A stretch of 64,000 nucleotides of DNA from Pseudomonadota bacterium (lineage in GTDB: Bacteria > Desulfobacterota > Desulfovibrionia > Desulfovibrionales > Desulfomicrobiaceae), in NCBI GenBank assembly GCA_018902545.1, contig JAHIQM010000002.1:186001-250000 (forward strand), in the 5' to 3' direction. Both the position numbers and the translations under genes were made by a program. The notes beneath the pieces were generated by a model that had not been told where the DNA came from, searched no databases, and saw only the letters and a program-made list of their open reading frames with translations. Within the stretch, counting starts at the first letter, position 1. The number at the start of each line of letters is the position of its first letter. Shown piece after piece: positions 36,775 to 47,281 of this stretch.

Positions 36775-39711
36775 ATGCGAACCCTGATTTTTATCCTCAG
36801 CCTGCTACTTATTCCGCCCAGCGCCCTGGCCATCCAGGATATCCCCCTTGATGTCAGCCAGTTGGATATTTCCTTCGAACGCAACAGCCACAACAGTGTT
36901 ATCGCCACGGCCCAGGACTCCCGGGGCTTTATTTGGCTCGCTTCCGTCCGTGGTCTGCACGTGTATGACGGCAAGACCCTGCGGCCGGTGCTCGGGGACG
37001 TGCTGCAGGGGACCAACGTCGGGGACATGCTCATCGACGGCAACGACGTCCTCTGGGTCGGGACCAATTCGGGCATACTGGCCTATTCCCTGAAGACCAT
37101 GACTCCGCGCTGGTACAAGACAACTGAGACCTCCGCAGGCCGCTCCACCAAATTCGTCAAAGTCCTGCGCGTGGATCAGAAGGGATCGCTGTGGGCGGGA
37201 ACGAGCCACGGGGGACTGCATCGATACGAGCCGTCTTTCGACAGATTCGAGATGATCGACATTTCCCCGCCGGACCCGGACGGCACGTGGACCGTTTTCG
37301 ACATCGCCGAGAGCCCCCAGCGCGACATCTGGCTGGCCACGGGACAGGGCGTGCTTCGTTTGACCGGAGCCAGGGGGCCGGCAACCGCCATCCCTCTGTC
37401 CACAGGCGAGTCCTATACGGCCAGGGCAATCACCTTTGACGGCGCGGGAAACCTCTTTGTCGGATTGACGAACAACGGGTTATGGACCCTGGCCGCAAGC
37501 GCTCAGCAGGAGCGGCTTGTCGCCGTGGAAGTGGTGCCGTCTGTCAGCATCAGGAACCTTTACACCGACAGCAGCGGAGACGTCTGGATTTCGACGCGCC
37601 TGGGCCTGTACCGTCATTCAGTCCACAAAGACCGCATCTTCCGCCACTCCTTCCGCATCCTCAATTCACGAAACAAGGCGCCCGCGAACATCGCCTCCAT
37701 CGCGGAGACGCGTTCCGGGACACTTTGGATCGGAACGTACAACCACGGACTGGTACACAGGCTAGCCTCTCCCGGCGCGAAGCTGCTCGAACTCAGGTTC
37801 AAGGGACAGAGCGAGACGCTGCATAATGTCGACGCCGTTTGCACCGTTAATCCTGCGGACTCCCGCATCTACGTCGCCCCGCGTGACGGGAAACTCTATC
37901 GTTCCGAGCCCCTCGACGCTCACCAGCTTTCCCTCTCGGCCAGCCTTGAACTCGAAGAGTTCCTTGACTCCGAAAGAATCCACTCCCTGGCCTGGACCGC
38001 CGACCAATCCCTTGTCTGCGGCATCCAGAACGCAGTGCTCCACGTCGGGCCGAACGGGGAAACACAACGCATTCAACTTGCTTTCGACGAAGATAATCCT
38101 GGTTTGTTAACCAACTTCGTCCGCCATATCGCCCCCATGGGCGACGGAAGGATATGGTTCTCCAACAACAGCGAAGTCTATTCCTGGCGGCCCGGCGAGA
38201 GCGCGGCGCGCAGGGAGATGACCGTTCCTGGCAACGCGGGAGGCGCAGTCCTGCTGCGCGCAGGCTCGGATCTGTGGGTTGGGCACGGGAGAACTCTCGA
38301 CCGGATCAACATCCCCTCCGGTCGCAAGGACAGCTTCACGTTGCCGATCCAGATTCCGGATGACGAGACCTCCAACATCAAATCCTTGCTCGCAACCAAT
38401 TCCGAGGAGCTGATCGTCGGTGCGACCAAGCAACTGTACCGCTTCGACCTGAAGTCCAAAAATCTCACGCCCCTGCTCTCGCTTGACAACAAACCCATTG
38501 CCAGCGTTCTTTCACTGTGGTCCGACTCCGGCAGGAACGTCTGGCTGCACACCGTTTCAAAAGTCTTCCAGCTCCCGTTCGGAACCAACCAGGTCAGGGA
38601 AATGGTTGCGGGCTCCCAGCATCCGGCGTCGAGCATCACCTCCGAGCCTACCGCCCTTGGGAGCATGCTCATCTACGGGCACACGGACGGACTGCTGATC
38701 ATGGAACCGCAAAAGCTCCTCTCGCGGACTCCAACCCTGCCCAAAATTTCCAATGTCCGCATTTTCGACCGCCCGGTCAGCGCCACCCCACTGGGGCGGA
38801 TGCCCGAAAGTCTGGAGCTCGACCATCAGCAACACTACCTGACATTTTCCTTTTCCGTTCCGGAAAAAAGCGCCCTCGGCGCGCCGCACTTTCTCTATAT
38901 GCTCGAAGGTGTGGACGCGACCTGGAACGACGCCGGGACACAGACATCGGTCAGTTATGCGCACCTGCGGCCGGGCCGCTATGTGTTCCATCTCAAGGAT
39001 GGTCTGGACGGAAGCGTCACCGATTCCATGAGCATCACCATCCGTCCACCATGGTGGCTGACGGCCTGGGCCAAGACAGGCTATGCATTGGGCCTTGTGC
39101 TCACCGTCCTTTTGTCATCGCTCCTTTTTGCACGGCTGCAGACAACGCGCATCCGCAAGGACATGCTTGAAAACCTGGTCATGCTGGATCCGCTCACCGG
39201 AGTGCCCAACCGGCGTAAATTCCAGGAAGTGCTCGCGGCGGAAAAAAGTCGCTGCAAGCGCAGCAACCACCAGATCTCGGTGCTCATGATCGACATCGAC
39301 TATTTCAAGGGATTCAACGACCGTTTTGGTCACCAGGCCGGTGACGAAGCCCTGAGTAGCGTGGCCAAAGCACTGAGCCAAACGCTCATGCGGCCGGAGG
39401 ATTTTGTCGGCAGGTACGGAGGTGAGGAATTTGTGATTGTCCTGCCCAGCACCAATCGCAGCGGCGCGGAGCGGGTGGCGCAGAAAATTCAGCAGGCCCT
39501 GTTCATGGCCAACATCCCCTATCCGGGTTCACCCCTTTCGGACAGGATCACGGTGAGTCTGGGAATTTCGACATTCAGCCCGCAATCAGACCTGCATATA
39601 GACTCGGGGCTCTTTTCGGCGGATCAGGCTCTTTACCAGGCCAAGCGAAATGGCCGCAACTGCTTCTTCTACAAGGACCACTGCCTGGCCCTAACTCCCG
39701 TGCGACAATGA
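36775..39711 (+). CDS. Membrane-anchored beta-propeller sensor diguanylate cyclase
   Basis: It makes c-di-GMP in the cytoplasm in response to a periplasmic signal. It has 978 residues from ATG 36775 (MRTLIFILSLLLIPPSALA signal); a TTG at 36742 is less likely. Periplasmic two-component-regulator propeller blades fill about residues 40-670 (DSRGFIWLASVRGLHVYDG, NDVLWVGTNSGILAYS). A Y_Y_Y domain (about 690-765) and one membrane helix (about 770-790) follow. The GGDEF domain (about 810-960) has the active site RYGGEEF and an inhibitory I-site RPED five residues before it. No good RBS is visible. The 3' end overlaps the convergent radical SAM gene by 21 nt. Confidence 0.9.
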   Translation: MRTLIFILSLLLIPPSALAIQDIPLDVSQLDISFERNSHNSVIATAQDSRGFIWLASVRGLHVYDGKTLRPVLGDVLQGTNVGDMLIDGNDVLWVGTNSGILAYSLKTMTPRWYKTTETSAGRSTKFVKVLRVDQKGSLWAGTSHGGLHRYEPSFDRFEMIDISPPDPDGTWTVFDIAESPQRDIWLATGQGVLRLTGARGPATAIPLSTGESYTARAITFDGAGNLFVGLTNNGLWTLAASAQQERLVAVEVVPSVSIRNLYTDSSGDVWISTRLGLYRHSVHKDRIFRHSFRILNSRNKAPANIASIAETRSGTLWIGTYNHGLVHRLASPGAKLLELRFKGQSETLHNVDAVCTVNPADSRIYVAPRDGKLYRSEPLDAHQLSLSASLELEEFLDSERIHSLAWTADQSLVCGIQNAVLHVGPNGETQRIQLAFDEDNPGLLTNFVRHIAPMGDGRIWFSNNSEVYSWRPGESAARREMTVPGNAGGAVLLRAGSDLWVGHGRTLDRINIPSGRKDSFTLPIQIPDDETSNIKSLLATNSEELIVGATKQLYRFDLKSKNLTPLLSLDNKPIASVLSLWSDSGRNVWLHTVSKVFQLPFGTNQVREMVAGSQHPASSITSEPTALGSMLIYGHTDGLLIMEPQKLLSRTPTLPKISNVRIFDRPVSATPLGRMPESLELDHQQHYLTFSFSVPEKSALGAPHFLYMLEGVDATWNDAGTQTSVSYAHLRPGRYVFHLKDGLDGSVTDSMSITIRPPWWLTAWAKTGYALGLVLTVLLSSLLFARLQTTRIRKDMLENLVMLDPLTGVPNRRKFQEVLAAEKSRCKRSNHQISVLMIDIDYFKGFNDRFGHQAGDEALSSVAKALSQTLMRPEDFVGRYGGEEFVIVLPSTNRSGAERVAQKIQQALFMANIPYPGSPLSDRITVSLGISTFSPQSDLHIDSGLFSADQALYQAKRNGRNCFFYKDHCLALTPVRQ

Positions 39712-41352
39712 CGGCAAGAGGTCCATGCCGCACAGCCGGCACTCCCCGCAGCCGGAATCGGGGCACGGAGGGCTGACCAGTCCATGCCGGTATTTGGTCC
39801 ATTCCGAGTACAAAAACTTCCTTGAGACGCCAATGTCCAGGCGCTCCCACGGAAAAACGCTGTCCCGCGCGAGCGGCCTGTGCAGCACCTCGCGCACGAG
39901 CTCGTCGAATTCCCTGACCGCTGCCCCAAGCCCGACCTCGGCCGCCCGTTCCAGGCAGGGAAAAATCTCCTCCCCGCCTCTGGCCAGAAACATCTGCACC
40001 CGCGCCTGACCTGGGTTTTCCCCGGCGAAACGCATGCCCTTGAAACGTCCGACCGCTTTCTTGAAACGCCGCATGGCCGCCTTGAACCACTCCTCATCGG
40101 GAATCGCCGCCCACTGCAGGGGCGTCCAGGCCTTGGGCACAAGGCAGCTCACTGAAAGAGAGATGAGCTCCACCCCCTTCTTGCGATTGCCCTGACCCGC
40201 TCTGCGGGCCTCGTCGATACGCACGAGGAAAGACTCGAACTCAGCCCAGTCCTCCTCATTCTCGCCTGGCCAGCCGGTGATCATGTACAGCTTCAAGGTG
40301 CCGAACTGCATGCGACTGATGCGCGTCACGGCCTCCAGAAATGCCTCTTCCGAGAAATGCTTGTTCATGGCCCGGCGTAGCCGACGGCTCGCGCCTTCCA
40401 GAGCCAGGGTCACGGAACGAGTGCCGGTGTGCCTCAGAAACTGAAGCAGCTCTTCGGTCAGGCCGTCGGCACGCATGGATGACAGGGAAAACTTGATCTT
40501 GCGCTCCTGCAGCCAGCGCAAAAAGGGCAGCAGGTCGGGCCAGTCGGTCAGGGCCGTGCCCACCAGCCCGACTTTCTGCGGTTGGCAGCGGGACACGATC
40601 TCTTTTAGCGTCTCTATTCTGGCGTGGCGGGGCGGCTTGTAGATGCTGCCTGCGGCGCAGAAACGGCAGCCATAGGGACAGCCCCGGTTGACCTCCAGCA
40701 GCAGCATGTCACGGAACTGGGCTTCGGAGCTGATAAAACAGGAATAGGCGGGTTCACTGAGTTCCCCGGAGCCGGACACGTGGACCAGCCTGTGCACGGG
40801 CAGAAGGCTCTGGCCCGGGACCAGCATCCCGGGCATGCGCGCCATCTCGCCCAGCGCCAGGGATTTTTCGCCCCCGGAGTTCCAGACTCGCGCGATGACA
40901 TCAATGACTGGGTTAAGCCCTGCCTCGGCCTCGCCGACAAAGATGCCGTCCAGGGCGGGCAGCAGCGGGAAAGGATTCAGAAATGCCAACGGCCCCCCGG
41001 CCAGGACTAGGGGCCAGGAGGGTCGTTCTTCTCTTGTTACGGGAATGTCTGCGTCCTGCAGAAGGCGCAAGACCGTGGGAAAATCGCCCTCGAAATTGAG
41101 GCTGAATAGCACAAGGGGGAAGAGGCCCAGGTCGCGTCCGGAGTCAACGGACCTGGGCCTCGGGGACGTGGGATCCCAGAAAAATCGCTCGACGGCCAAC
41201 TCCTCGCGATCCGCGAGGAGCCGGTAAACGACCTGCCAGCCCAGGGTGGAAAGTCCGTGCTGCGCGGCTTCCGGAAAAACCAGAGCCACGGGCAGCCGTC
41301 CTCCCCAATCCTTGAGCCGGGGGACCGTTCGGCCTAGATACAGCTCGGACAC
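39691..41352 (-). CDS. Radical SAM protein with N-terminal Rossmann-like domain
   Basis: It has 553 residues and a GTG start at 41352 with GGGAGGG upstream. The N-terminal part (about 1-190) looks like the B12-binding-like domain of many radical SAM proteins (VALVFPEAAQHGLSTLGWQVVY, LVLAGGPLAFLNP). The 4Fe-4S motif NRGCPYGCRFCAAG (CxxxCxxC) is near residue 228, followed by a TIM-barrel-like region (LKLYMITGWPGENEEDW). The C-terminus has extra cysteines, CPDSGCGECRLCGMD. The reaction is unknown. It lies 42 nt after ftsZ, so it may be co-transcribed with the dcw cluster. Confidence 0.85.
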   Translation of the reverse strand: MSELYLGRTVPRLKDWGGRLPVALVFPEAAQHGLSTLGWQVVYRLLADREELAVERFFWDPTSPRPRSVDSGRDLGLFPLVLFSLNFEGDFPTVLRLLQDADIPVTREERPSWPLVLAGGPLAFLNPFPLLPALDGIFVGEAEAGLNPVIDVIARVWNSGGEKSLALGEMARMPGMLVPGQSLLPVHRLVHVSGSGELSEPAYSCFISSEAQFRDMLLLEVNRGCPYGCRFCAAGSIYKPPRHARIETLKEIVSRCQPQKVGLVGTALTDWPDLLPFLRWLQERKIKFSLSSMRADGLTEELLQFLRHTGTRSVTLALEGASRRLRRAMNKHFSEEAFLEAVTRISRMQFGTLKLYMITGWPGENEEDWAEFESFLVRIDEARRAGQGNRKKGVELISLSVSCLVPKAWTPLQWAAIPDEEWFKAAMRRFKKAVGRFKGMRFAGENPGQARVQMFLARGGEEIFPCLERAAEVGLGAAVREFDELVREVLHRPLARDSVFPWERLDIGVSRKFLYSEWTKYRHGLVSPPCPDSGCGECRLCGMDLLPSLSHGS

Positions 41353-41394
41353 AGGTCCCTCCCGGGGTGGGGCGCAGGTCTTAACGCGAAAAAC

Positions 41395-42642
41395 CTAGTC
41401 TGCCTGCATTCTGATGAACGACGGAATCTCAAATTCCTCCTCTTCGAACAGGAACTCGCTGTCGTCGCCGCCGTTGACGATCTTGCGCGGCTCATGCCGC
41501 CGTTCTTCCGTGCCCGGCTGGGTCTTGGCGCGGATGTAGGCGGGCACGCTCAGGTCGGCGCTTTCGTTGACCGTGATCTTTCTGGTACGCGGGCGAATGA
41601 AGGCGCCTTCGTTTTCAGCCGCAAGCCTGGTGGCGGTGTTTGCGGGAAAGGACGTGACCTTGGTTCCCTTTTCCACGGGATTGTTGCCGTCCTGGATACC
41701 GGTGGCGATGACGGTGATGCGCATCTCGTCCACACAATCCATGTCGAAGACCGTACCGAAGTAGATCTTGGCGTCCTCGTGAGCGGCTTCGTGAACGATG
41801 CTGGCGGCTTCGCTGACCTCTTCGATGGTCAGGTCGGGTCCGCAGGTGATGTTCATGAGCACGCCGCGCGCACCGTCGATGGTCACGTCTTCCAGCAACG
41901 GACTGGTGATGGCCTTGAGCGCCGCTTCGCGGGCGCGTCCGTCACCGGAGGCGATGCCCGTGCCCATCATGGCCAGACCCATCTCTTCCATGACCGCTTT
42001 CACGTCGGCAAAGTCGAGGTTGATGAGGCCGGGTACCATGATCAGGTCGGAGATGCCCTTGACCGCATGAAAAAGGACTTCATCGGCCTTGCCCAGCATG
42101 TCCACAAACGAGGCCTTCTTGGAGGCCAGGGTCAGCAGGCGGTCATTGGGGATGGTGATGATGCTGTCGACGATGTCGCGCAGCTCCTTGATGCCCCGCT
42201 CAGCCTGCTGCTGGCGACGCTTGCCTTCGAAAAAGAATGGCTTGGTGACAACGGCCACGGTCAACGCGCCCATATCCTTGGCCACCTGTGCGATGACCGG
42301 AGCCGCGCCCGTGCCGGTACCGCCACCCATGCCCGCAGTGACGAAAACCATGTCGCAGTCGCCCAGGATGTCCCTGATCTGGGCCTGGCTTTCAAGAGCC
42401 GCGTCCCGACCCATGTCCGGATTGGCGCCTGCGCCCAGGCCCTTGGTCAGCTTGTCGCCGAGCTGAATCTTGTACTCGGCCTTGGAATGTTTGAGGGCCT
42501 GCATGTCCGTATTAGCGGCGATAAAGGTCACGCCCTGCATGGCGGCCTTGATCATGTTGTTTACCGCGTTGCCGCCTCCGCCACCCACTCCGATGACTTT
42601 GATCAAAGCATTGTCTTCGCGTTCAATTTCCAGGAAATCCAT
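41395..42642 (-). CDS. ftsZ: Cell division GTPase FtsZ
   Basis: Tubulin homologue that forms the Z ring. It has 415 residues from ATG 42642 with GGGGGGAAGT upstream. The tubulin signature [10 protein letters not shown] is near residue 105 and the T7 loop DFADVKAVM near residue 208. A variable linker leads to the conserved C-terminal peptide [11 protein letters not shown], which binds FtsA. It lies 57 nt after ftsA. Confidence 0.98.
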   Translation of the reverse strand: MDFLEIEREDNALIKVIGVGGGGGNAVNNMIKAAMQGVTFIAANTDMQALKHSKAEYKIQLGDKLTKGLGAGANPDMGRDAALESQAQIRDILGDCDMVFVTAGMGGGTGTGAAPVIAQVAKDMGALTVAVVTKPFFFEGKRRQQQAERGIKELRDIVDSIITIPNDRLLTLASKKASFVDMLGKADEVLFHAVKGISDLIMVPGLINLDFADVKAVMEEMGLAMMGTGIASGDGRAREAALKAITSPLLEDVTIDGARGVLMNITCGPDLTIEEVSEAASIVHEAAHEDAKIYFGTVFDMDCVDEMRITVIATGIQDGNNPVEKGTKVTSFPANTATRLAAENEGAFIRPRTRKITVNESADLSVPAYIRAKTQPGTEERRHEPRKIVNGGDDSEFLFEEEEFEIPSFIRMQAD

Positions 42643-42699
42643 ACTTCCCCCCACGTTTGCATTGTTCCGTTCTCCGTTTTCCCGTTCCCGTCAAACCCG

Positions 42700-43929
42700 T
42701 CAACTGATGTCCACGAACCATTTCTTCATCCGCGCCAGGATGGAGTGGAAGATGTTCTTGTCGCGGATGCGGATCTTGCTGTCCCGCCCGTGCTTTTCCG
42801 CGCCATAGAGAAGCAGTCCCACCGCCGTGGCGTAAGTGGGGCTGTCAACCACATCCTTGAGTCCGCCTACTCCGGCAGGCGAACCCGTCCTGGTCGGCAG
42901 GTTGAAGACCTGCTCCGCCAATTCCTGAATCCCTTCGATGCGCGAGGCGCCGCCGGTCAGCACCACTCCCGCGCCGATAAGCTTTTTGTACCCGGAGCGG
43001 ATCAGCTCCTGGTCCACCAAGGCAAGAAGTTCCTCCATGCGCGGCTCGCAGATCTCGGCCAGGACCTGCCTGGTCAGTTTGCGCGGCTCGCGGCCGCCGA
43101 CGCTGGGCACCTCGATGATCTCGTCTTTTTTGACCAGTTCCGCGAGCGCGCAGCCGTACTTGATCTTGATCTTTTCGGCGGCCTGGGTCGGCGTGCGCAG
43201 CCCAAAGGCGATATCGTTGGTCAGGTTGGTCCCGCCGAGGGCGATGACTCCGGTGTGTTTGATGGAGTTACCGTGAAAAATGGCGATGTCCGAGGTGCCG
43301 CCGCCGATGTCAACCAACGCTACGCCGATCTCGCGTTCCTCGTCGGTCAGCACGGCCTTGGACGAGGCGAAGGCTTCGAGCACGATGTCTTCCACGTCGA
43401 GGCCGGACTTGTGGCAGCTCTTGACGATGTTCTGGGCGCTGGTCACCGCGCCGGTCACTATGTGTACCTTCACCTCAAGGCGCACCCCCGCCATGCCCAG
43501 AGGATCGGCGATGCCGGTCTGGTCGTCGACGATGTACTCCTGGGGCAGGATGTGGATGACCTCACGATCGAGCGGTATGGCCACGGCCTTGGCCGCGTCG
43601 ATGACCCGCTCGATATCGCGCACGGTCACCTCGCCGCCCTTGACCGCGATGACGCCGTGGCTGTTGAAGCCCTTGATGTGACTGCCCGCGATCCCGGCGT
43701 ACACGGCGCGAATCTCGCACCCAGCCATGAGCTCCGCTTCTTCCAGGGCTTTCTTGATGGACTGCACGGTCTGTTCGATGTTGACGACCACGCCCTTCCT
43801 AAGACCCGTGGACGGGCTGGTGCCGATGCCGATGATGTCCACGATCCCGTCCGTGCCCGCCTCGCCGACGACGGTGCATATCTTGGTCGTTCCGATGTCC
43901 AGACCGACGATCAATTCAGACTTGGCCAT
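42700..43929 (-). CDS. ftsA: Cell division protein FtsA
   Basis: Actin-like protein that tethers FtsZ to the membrane. It has 409 residues from ATG 43929, with GAGGGGAAGT upstream. The ATPase motifs are IVGLDIGTTKICTVVGE near residue 8 and VDIGGGTSDIAIF near residue 205. The C-terminus FHSILARMKKWFVDIS has the amphipathic membrane-targeting helix character. Confidence 0.97.
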   Translation of the reverse strand: MAKSELIVGLDIGTTKICTVVGEAGTDGIVDIIGIGTSPSTGLRKGVVVNIEQTVQSIKKALEEAELMAGCEIRAVYAGIAGSHIKGFNSHGVIAVKGGEVTVRDIERVIDAAKAVAIPLDREVIHILPQEYIVDDQTGIADPLGMAGVRLEVKVHIVTGAVTSAQNIVKSCHKSGLDVEDIVLEAFASSKAVLTDEEREIGVALVDIGGGTSDIAIFHGNSIKHTGVIALGGTNLTNDIAFGLRTPTQAAEKIKIKYGCALAELVKKDEIIEVPSVGGREPRKLTRQVLAEICEPRMEELLALVDQELIRSGYKKLIGAGVVLTGGASRIEGIQELAEQVFNLPTRTGSPAGVGGLKDVVDSPTYATAVGLLLYGAEKHGRDSKIRIRDKNIFHSILARMKKWFVDIS

Positions 43930-43968
43930 ACTTCCCCTCATCTCCCGGCTCTCGCCGGCATGCTTTCC

Positions 43969-44814
43969 CTAGAGTGTTTGATCGGCATGCAGCCTGATCC
44001 ATGCCCGTTTGGGCATGACAAACATGAATGCGGTGCGATCCAGCTCGCCCCGGCCCCTCAAATCAGCCCACAGCCTGTTCAGGCTTGTCAGCGTGGCGCC
44101 CAGGTCAGCGCCATCCAGTTGCACGAGTACGCGCGGCTTTTCCAAAAATATGCTGAACTGCTCCGCGCTGTCCTGACGCAGCCAGGCGATCTGGCTCATG
44201 CCGAAGGGCAGAGAGTTCCGGGCGACTTCGTCAAGGAGCATACGGATGCCGCTGCCCACCTGCGTCCCCTCTTCCGTCTCAAGGAGCGGAAGCGATATGA
44301 ACTTGTCAACGCTCACCGGGGCGATGATGTGCCCGCCGGCGTCAGCATAAAAAAGCTGTCCGTCCCGGCGCGTCAGGAATGCTGGCTCGCGCTCACTGAC
44401 CTCGATGATCAGGCCGTCGGGCAGCACCCTGGTCACACCCACGCTCTCCACCCACTCGCTCGCGGCGATGCGACGCTGCACCTCCGCGATATTGATGTTC
44501 AAAACATTTATTCCCGTGCCGACCCCGCCTAATTCCGCGATTTCCTCGGGGCTCAGGCGCTGGGAACCCTCGACCCGCAGATTTACAAGGGCGAAAAACT
44601 CGTGGGCCGTGACCCACCTGTAGGCAAAAAGAATCCCGAAGCTGACCACCAGCAGAGCGGCGATGCCCAGAGTCCACCGCGTCAGGACCAAGATCGTGCG
44701 GCACAGGCCAAAAATGAATCCGCCAAGCATCGCGCCCGCATTCGCGGTTTGCTCGCGAGTCTTGCGCCGAGGCACATTCCGGCGAACCTTCTTGCCCATT
44801 ACCGCCGTGTTCAC
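43969..44814 (-). CDS. ftsQ: Cell division protein FtsQ
   Basis: Bitopic divisome protein that binds FtsB/FtsL. It has 281 residues. A basic cytoplasmic part ([12 protein letters not shown]) precedes one membrane helix (about 45-65), a POTRA domain (about 75-145, [22 protein letters not shown]) and the FtsQ beta domain. The GTG at 44814 overlaps the murC stop as GTGA; ATG 44799 is an alternative. murB and ddl, often found between murC and ftsQ, are absent. Confidence 0.92.
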   Translation of the reverse strand: MNTAVMGKKVRRNVPRRKTREQTANAGAMLGGFIFGLCRTILVLTRWTLGIAALLVVSFGILFAYRWVTAHEFFALVNLRVEGSQRLSPEEIAELGGVGTGINVLNINIAEVQRRIAASEWVESVGVTRVLPDGLIIEVSEREPAFLTRRDGQLFYADAGGHIIAPVSVDKFISLPLLETEEGTQVGSGIRMLLDEVARNSLPFGMSQIAWLRQDSAEQFSIFLEKPRVLVQLDGADLGATLTSLNRLWADLRGRGELDRTAFMFVMPKRAWIRLHADQTL

Positions 44815-46193
44815 GGAGTCCCCGCCTTCTCATCCAGGTAGCCCTGACCAACGGTCCAGATGCTGCCCGCACCCATGGTCAAGAACAGGTCACCCTCCTG
44901 CAGAATCTCCCCCAGGGCCGACTCCATGGACGCAAAATCCTCGAAAAAGCGCACCGGAGTGCTGGTCACCTGCCTGATGGCCTGGGACAGACTCTGCCCA
45001 CTGACTCCGGGGATAGGCGACTCGCTGGCAGGGTAGATCTCCGTCAACAAGAGCAGATCGACTCCGGCAAAGACCTTGGAGAATTCCCCGAAAAGGGCCT
45101 GCGTCCGCGTGAACCGGTGCGGCTGAAAGGCCACCACCAGGCGTTTGTCCGGATAGCACAGCCGCGCGGTTTCCAGGGTGGCGGCTATCTCGGTGGGGTG
45201 GTGACCATAATCGTCCACCACCAGTACTCCGCCTCTCTCGCCCTTGTGTTCGAACCGCCGTCCCACCCCGGCGAATGCGCCCAGGCCGTGGATGATGTCC
45301 TTTTTCGGGATCCCGGCCTCCATGGCCACGCCGATGGCGGCCAGGGCGTTCAAGACATTGTGCCGACCGGGATGGGCCAGCGAGACCTCGCCCCACTCTT
45401 CCCCGTGCCGATAGACAAGAAAGCGTGATCCCCGCTCGCACGTGATGATCTCGGCCCGGAGCACGTTTTCTTCCCCGAACCCGTAGGTCAGGACCGGACG
45501 GCGCACACGGGGCAGAATGGACTGCACCCCGGGGTCGTCCCCGCAGACCACGTTCAGACCATAGAACGGCACGCTGTTCATGAAGGCCACAAAGCTGTCG
45601 CGGATTTCGTCCAAATCCTTGTAGTAATCGAGATGGTCCGCATCGACGTTGGTGACGATGGAGATCCTGGGCAAAAGGCACAGAAACGACCCGTCCGACT
45701 CATCGGCCTCGGCGATGAGGTAGCGGCCCTGGCCGAGCATGGCGTTGGAACCGTAGGCGTTCAAACGCCCGCCGATGATGACCGTGGGGTCGAGGTGGGC
45801 CTCCATGAAGATCGTCGCCAGCAGCGAGGTGGTCGTGGTTTTTCCGTGGGTCCCGGCCACGGCCACGCCGACCTTGAGCCGCATGAGTTCGGCCAGCATT
45901 TCGGCGCGCGGGATGATCGGCACTCCATGGGCCCTCGCCTCCAGCAGTTCGGGATTGTCATCGCGCACAGCGGTGGAACGGACCACGACCTGCGCATCGC
46001 AAACATTTTCCCGTGCATGGCCGGCGTGAATCGTTGCGCCAAGAGACTCCAGGCGCAGCGCCACCGGACCCTTGACCAGGTCAGAGCCCGACACTTCGTA
46101 CCCCAGAGTCAGCAACACCTCGGCGATGCCGCTCATGCCTGCGCCGCCGATGCCAACCATGTGGATTTTCTTAATTTTCGACTTCATATTCAC
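44811..46193 (-). CDS. murC: UDP-N-acetylmuramate:L-alanine ligase
   Basis: It adds L-Ala to UDP-MurNAc in the cytoplasm. It has 460 residues. The N-terminal Rossmann motif is [17 protein letters not shown] and the Mur-ligase P-loop [10 protein letters not shown] is near residue 115. The Mur ligase central and C-terminal domains follow ([23 protein letters not shown]). GTG 46193 overlaps the murG stop as GTGA; ATG 46187 is possible. Confidence 0.97.
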   Translation of the reverse strand: MNMKSKIKKIHMVGIGGAGMSGIAEVLLTLGYEVSGSDLVKGPVALRLESLGATIHAGHARENVCDAQVVVRSTAVRDDNPELLEARAHGVPIIPRAEMLAELMRLKVGVAVAGTHGKTTTTSLLATIFMEAHLDPTVIIGGRLNAYGSNAMLGQGRYLIAEADESDGSFLCLLPRISIVTNVDADHLDYYKDLDEIRDSFVAFMNSVPFYGLNVVCGDDPGVQSILPRVRRPVLTYGFGEENVLRAEIITCERGSRFLVYRHGEEWGEVSLAHPGRHNVLNALAAIGVAMEAGIPKKDIIHGLGAFAGVGRRFEHKGERGGVLVVDDYGHHPTEIAATLETARLCYPDKRLVVAFQPHRFTRTQALFGEFSKVFAGVDLLLLTEIYPASESPIPGVSGQSLSQAIRQVTSTPVRFFEDFASMESALGEILQEGDLFLTMGAGSIWTVGQGYLDEKAGTP

Positions 46194-47281
46194 CGCTTGT
46201 CACGCCGTGTTCTTTTCGACGCCAAATCCTGCAATTGCGCCACCACCCGCTCTCCGGCATCGGGGATGCCCATTTCGCGGGCGGCCCGGGCCATCCTGGC
46301 CAGATTTTCCGGCATCTGAAAAAGATCGCCCACCGCCGCGGACAGGTTCAGTTCGTCCAACTGGCGCTGCTGAAAGACCATCGCCGCCCCGCCCTTTTCC
46401 AGCGACCTGGCGTTCTTGAGCTGATGGTCATGGGTGGCGTACGGAAAAGGCACCAGGATGCTCGGCTTTCCCGCCACCGCAAGCTCGGCGATGGTCGTGG
46501 CTCCGGCCCGGCAAATGACCAGATCAGCGAAGCGATAGGCCTCGTGCATGTCGCTGATGAACGGCTCCACGCGTGCCTCCGGGAACTTCTGGGCATAAAC
46601 CTCGCGGATCGCATCAAACTCGTCCTTGCCCGTCTGATGCCAGATGCCAAGGCCCAGGGACTTGAGCCTATCGAGTTCGCGCACCACGAATCCGTTCAGG
46701 GCCGAAGCGCCCTGGCTGCCGCCCACGATAAGAATGTTGCGTCCGGGCATGCGCCGCTCGTCACGCAGGGAACGGATCTCCGCACGCACCGGGTTGCCCG
46801 TGACCGTCACCTTGTCGCCCGAGAACGCCGGACCTTCCGTGTCCGGGAAGCTGACCATGATCCGATCCACGCGCCTCGCCAGCACCCGGTTGGTCACCCC
46901 AGGGACGCTGTTCTGCTCATGGATGGCCGACGGAATTCCCATCAGGCTCGCCGCCAGGGGGCAGGAAAAACCTGCGTATCCGCCAAGTCCGAGCACCACG
47001 TCCGGCCTCAACTCGCGCAGAAGCTTCCAGGCCTTCAGCAGGCTGCGACCGAGCCACCAGGCCGTACCCAAACTCTTGAGTCCGCGCCCCAGCACGCCCT
47101 GCGCGGGCAGGGCCATGAACGGCACTCCGGCCGCGCGCGCCCACTCGCCTTCGGGCCCGCGCTCTCCGCCCACGAACAGGATCTCGCACTCCGGTGCCAG
47201 GGCGCGAACGGACTCCGCCACGGCCAAGGCCGGGAAGATGTGGCCTCCGGTGCCACCTGTGGTCAGAATGAGCCGCTTCAT
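46190..47281 (-). CDS. murG: Lipid II synthase MurG
   Basis: It transfers GlcNAc to lipid I at the inner face of the membrane. It has 363 residues, GT28 fold. The N-terminal motif is [14 protein letters not shown], a second G-rich loop is [12 protein letters not shown] near residue 190, and the C-terminal lobe has [29 protein letters not shown] overlaps the ftsW stop. Confidence 0.97.
   Translation of the reverse strand: MKRLILTTGGTGGHIFPALAVAESVRALAPECEILFVGGERGPEGEWARAAGVPFMALPAQGVLGRGLKSLGTAWWLGRSLLKAWKLLRELRPDVVLGLGGYAGFSCPLAASLMGIPSAIHEQNSVPGVTNRVLARRVDRIMVSFPDTEGPAFSGDKVTVTGNPVRAEIRSLRDERRMPGRNILIVGGSQGASALNGFVVRELDRLKSLGLGIWHQTGKDEFDAIREVYAQKFPEARVEPFISDMHEAYRFADLVICRAGATTIAELAVAGKPSILVPFPYATHDHQLKNARSLEKGGAAMVFQQRQLDELNLSAAVGDLFQMPENLARMARAAREMGIPDAGERVVAQLQDLASKRTRRDKR

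Noticed and set aside
41494-44532. A very long plus-strand open frame antisense to ftsZ, ftsA and ftsQ
   Set aside because: It is opposite three clear division genes, has no domain I recognise and no RBS; long antisense frames are normal in GC-rich DNA.
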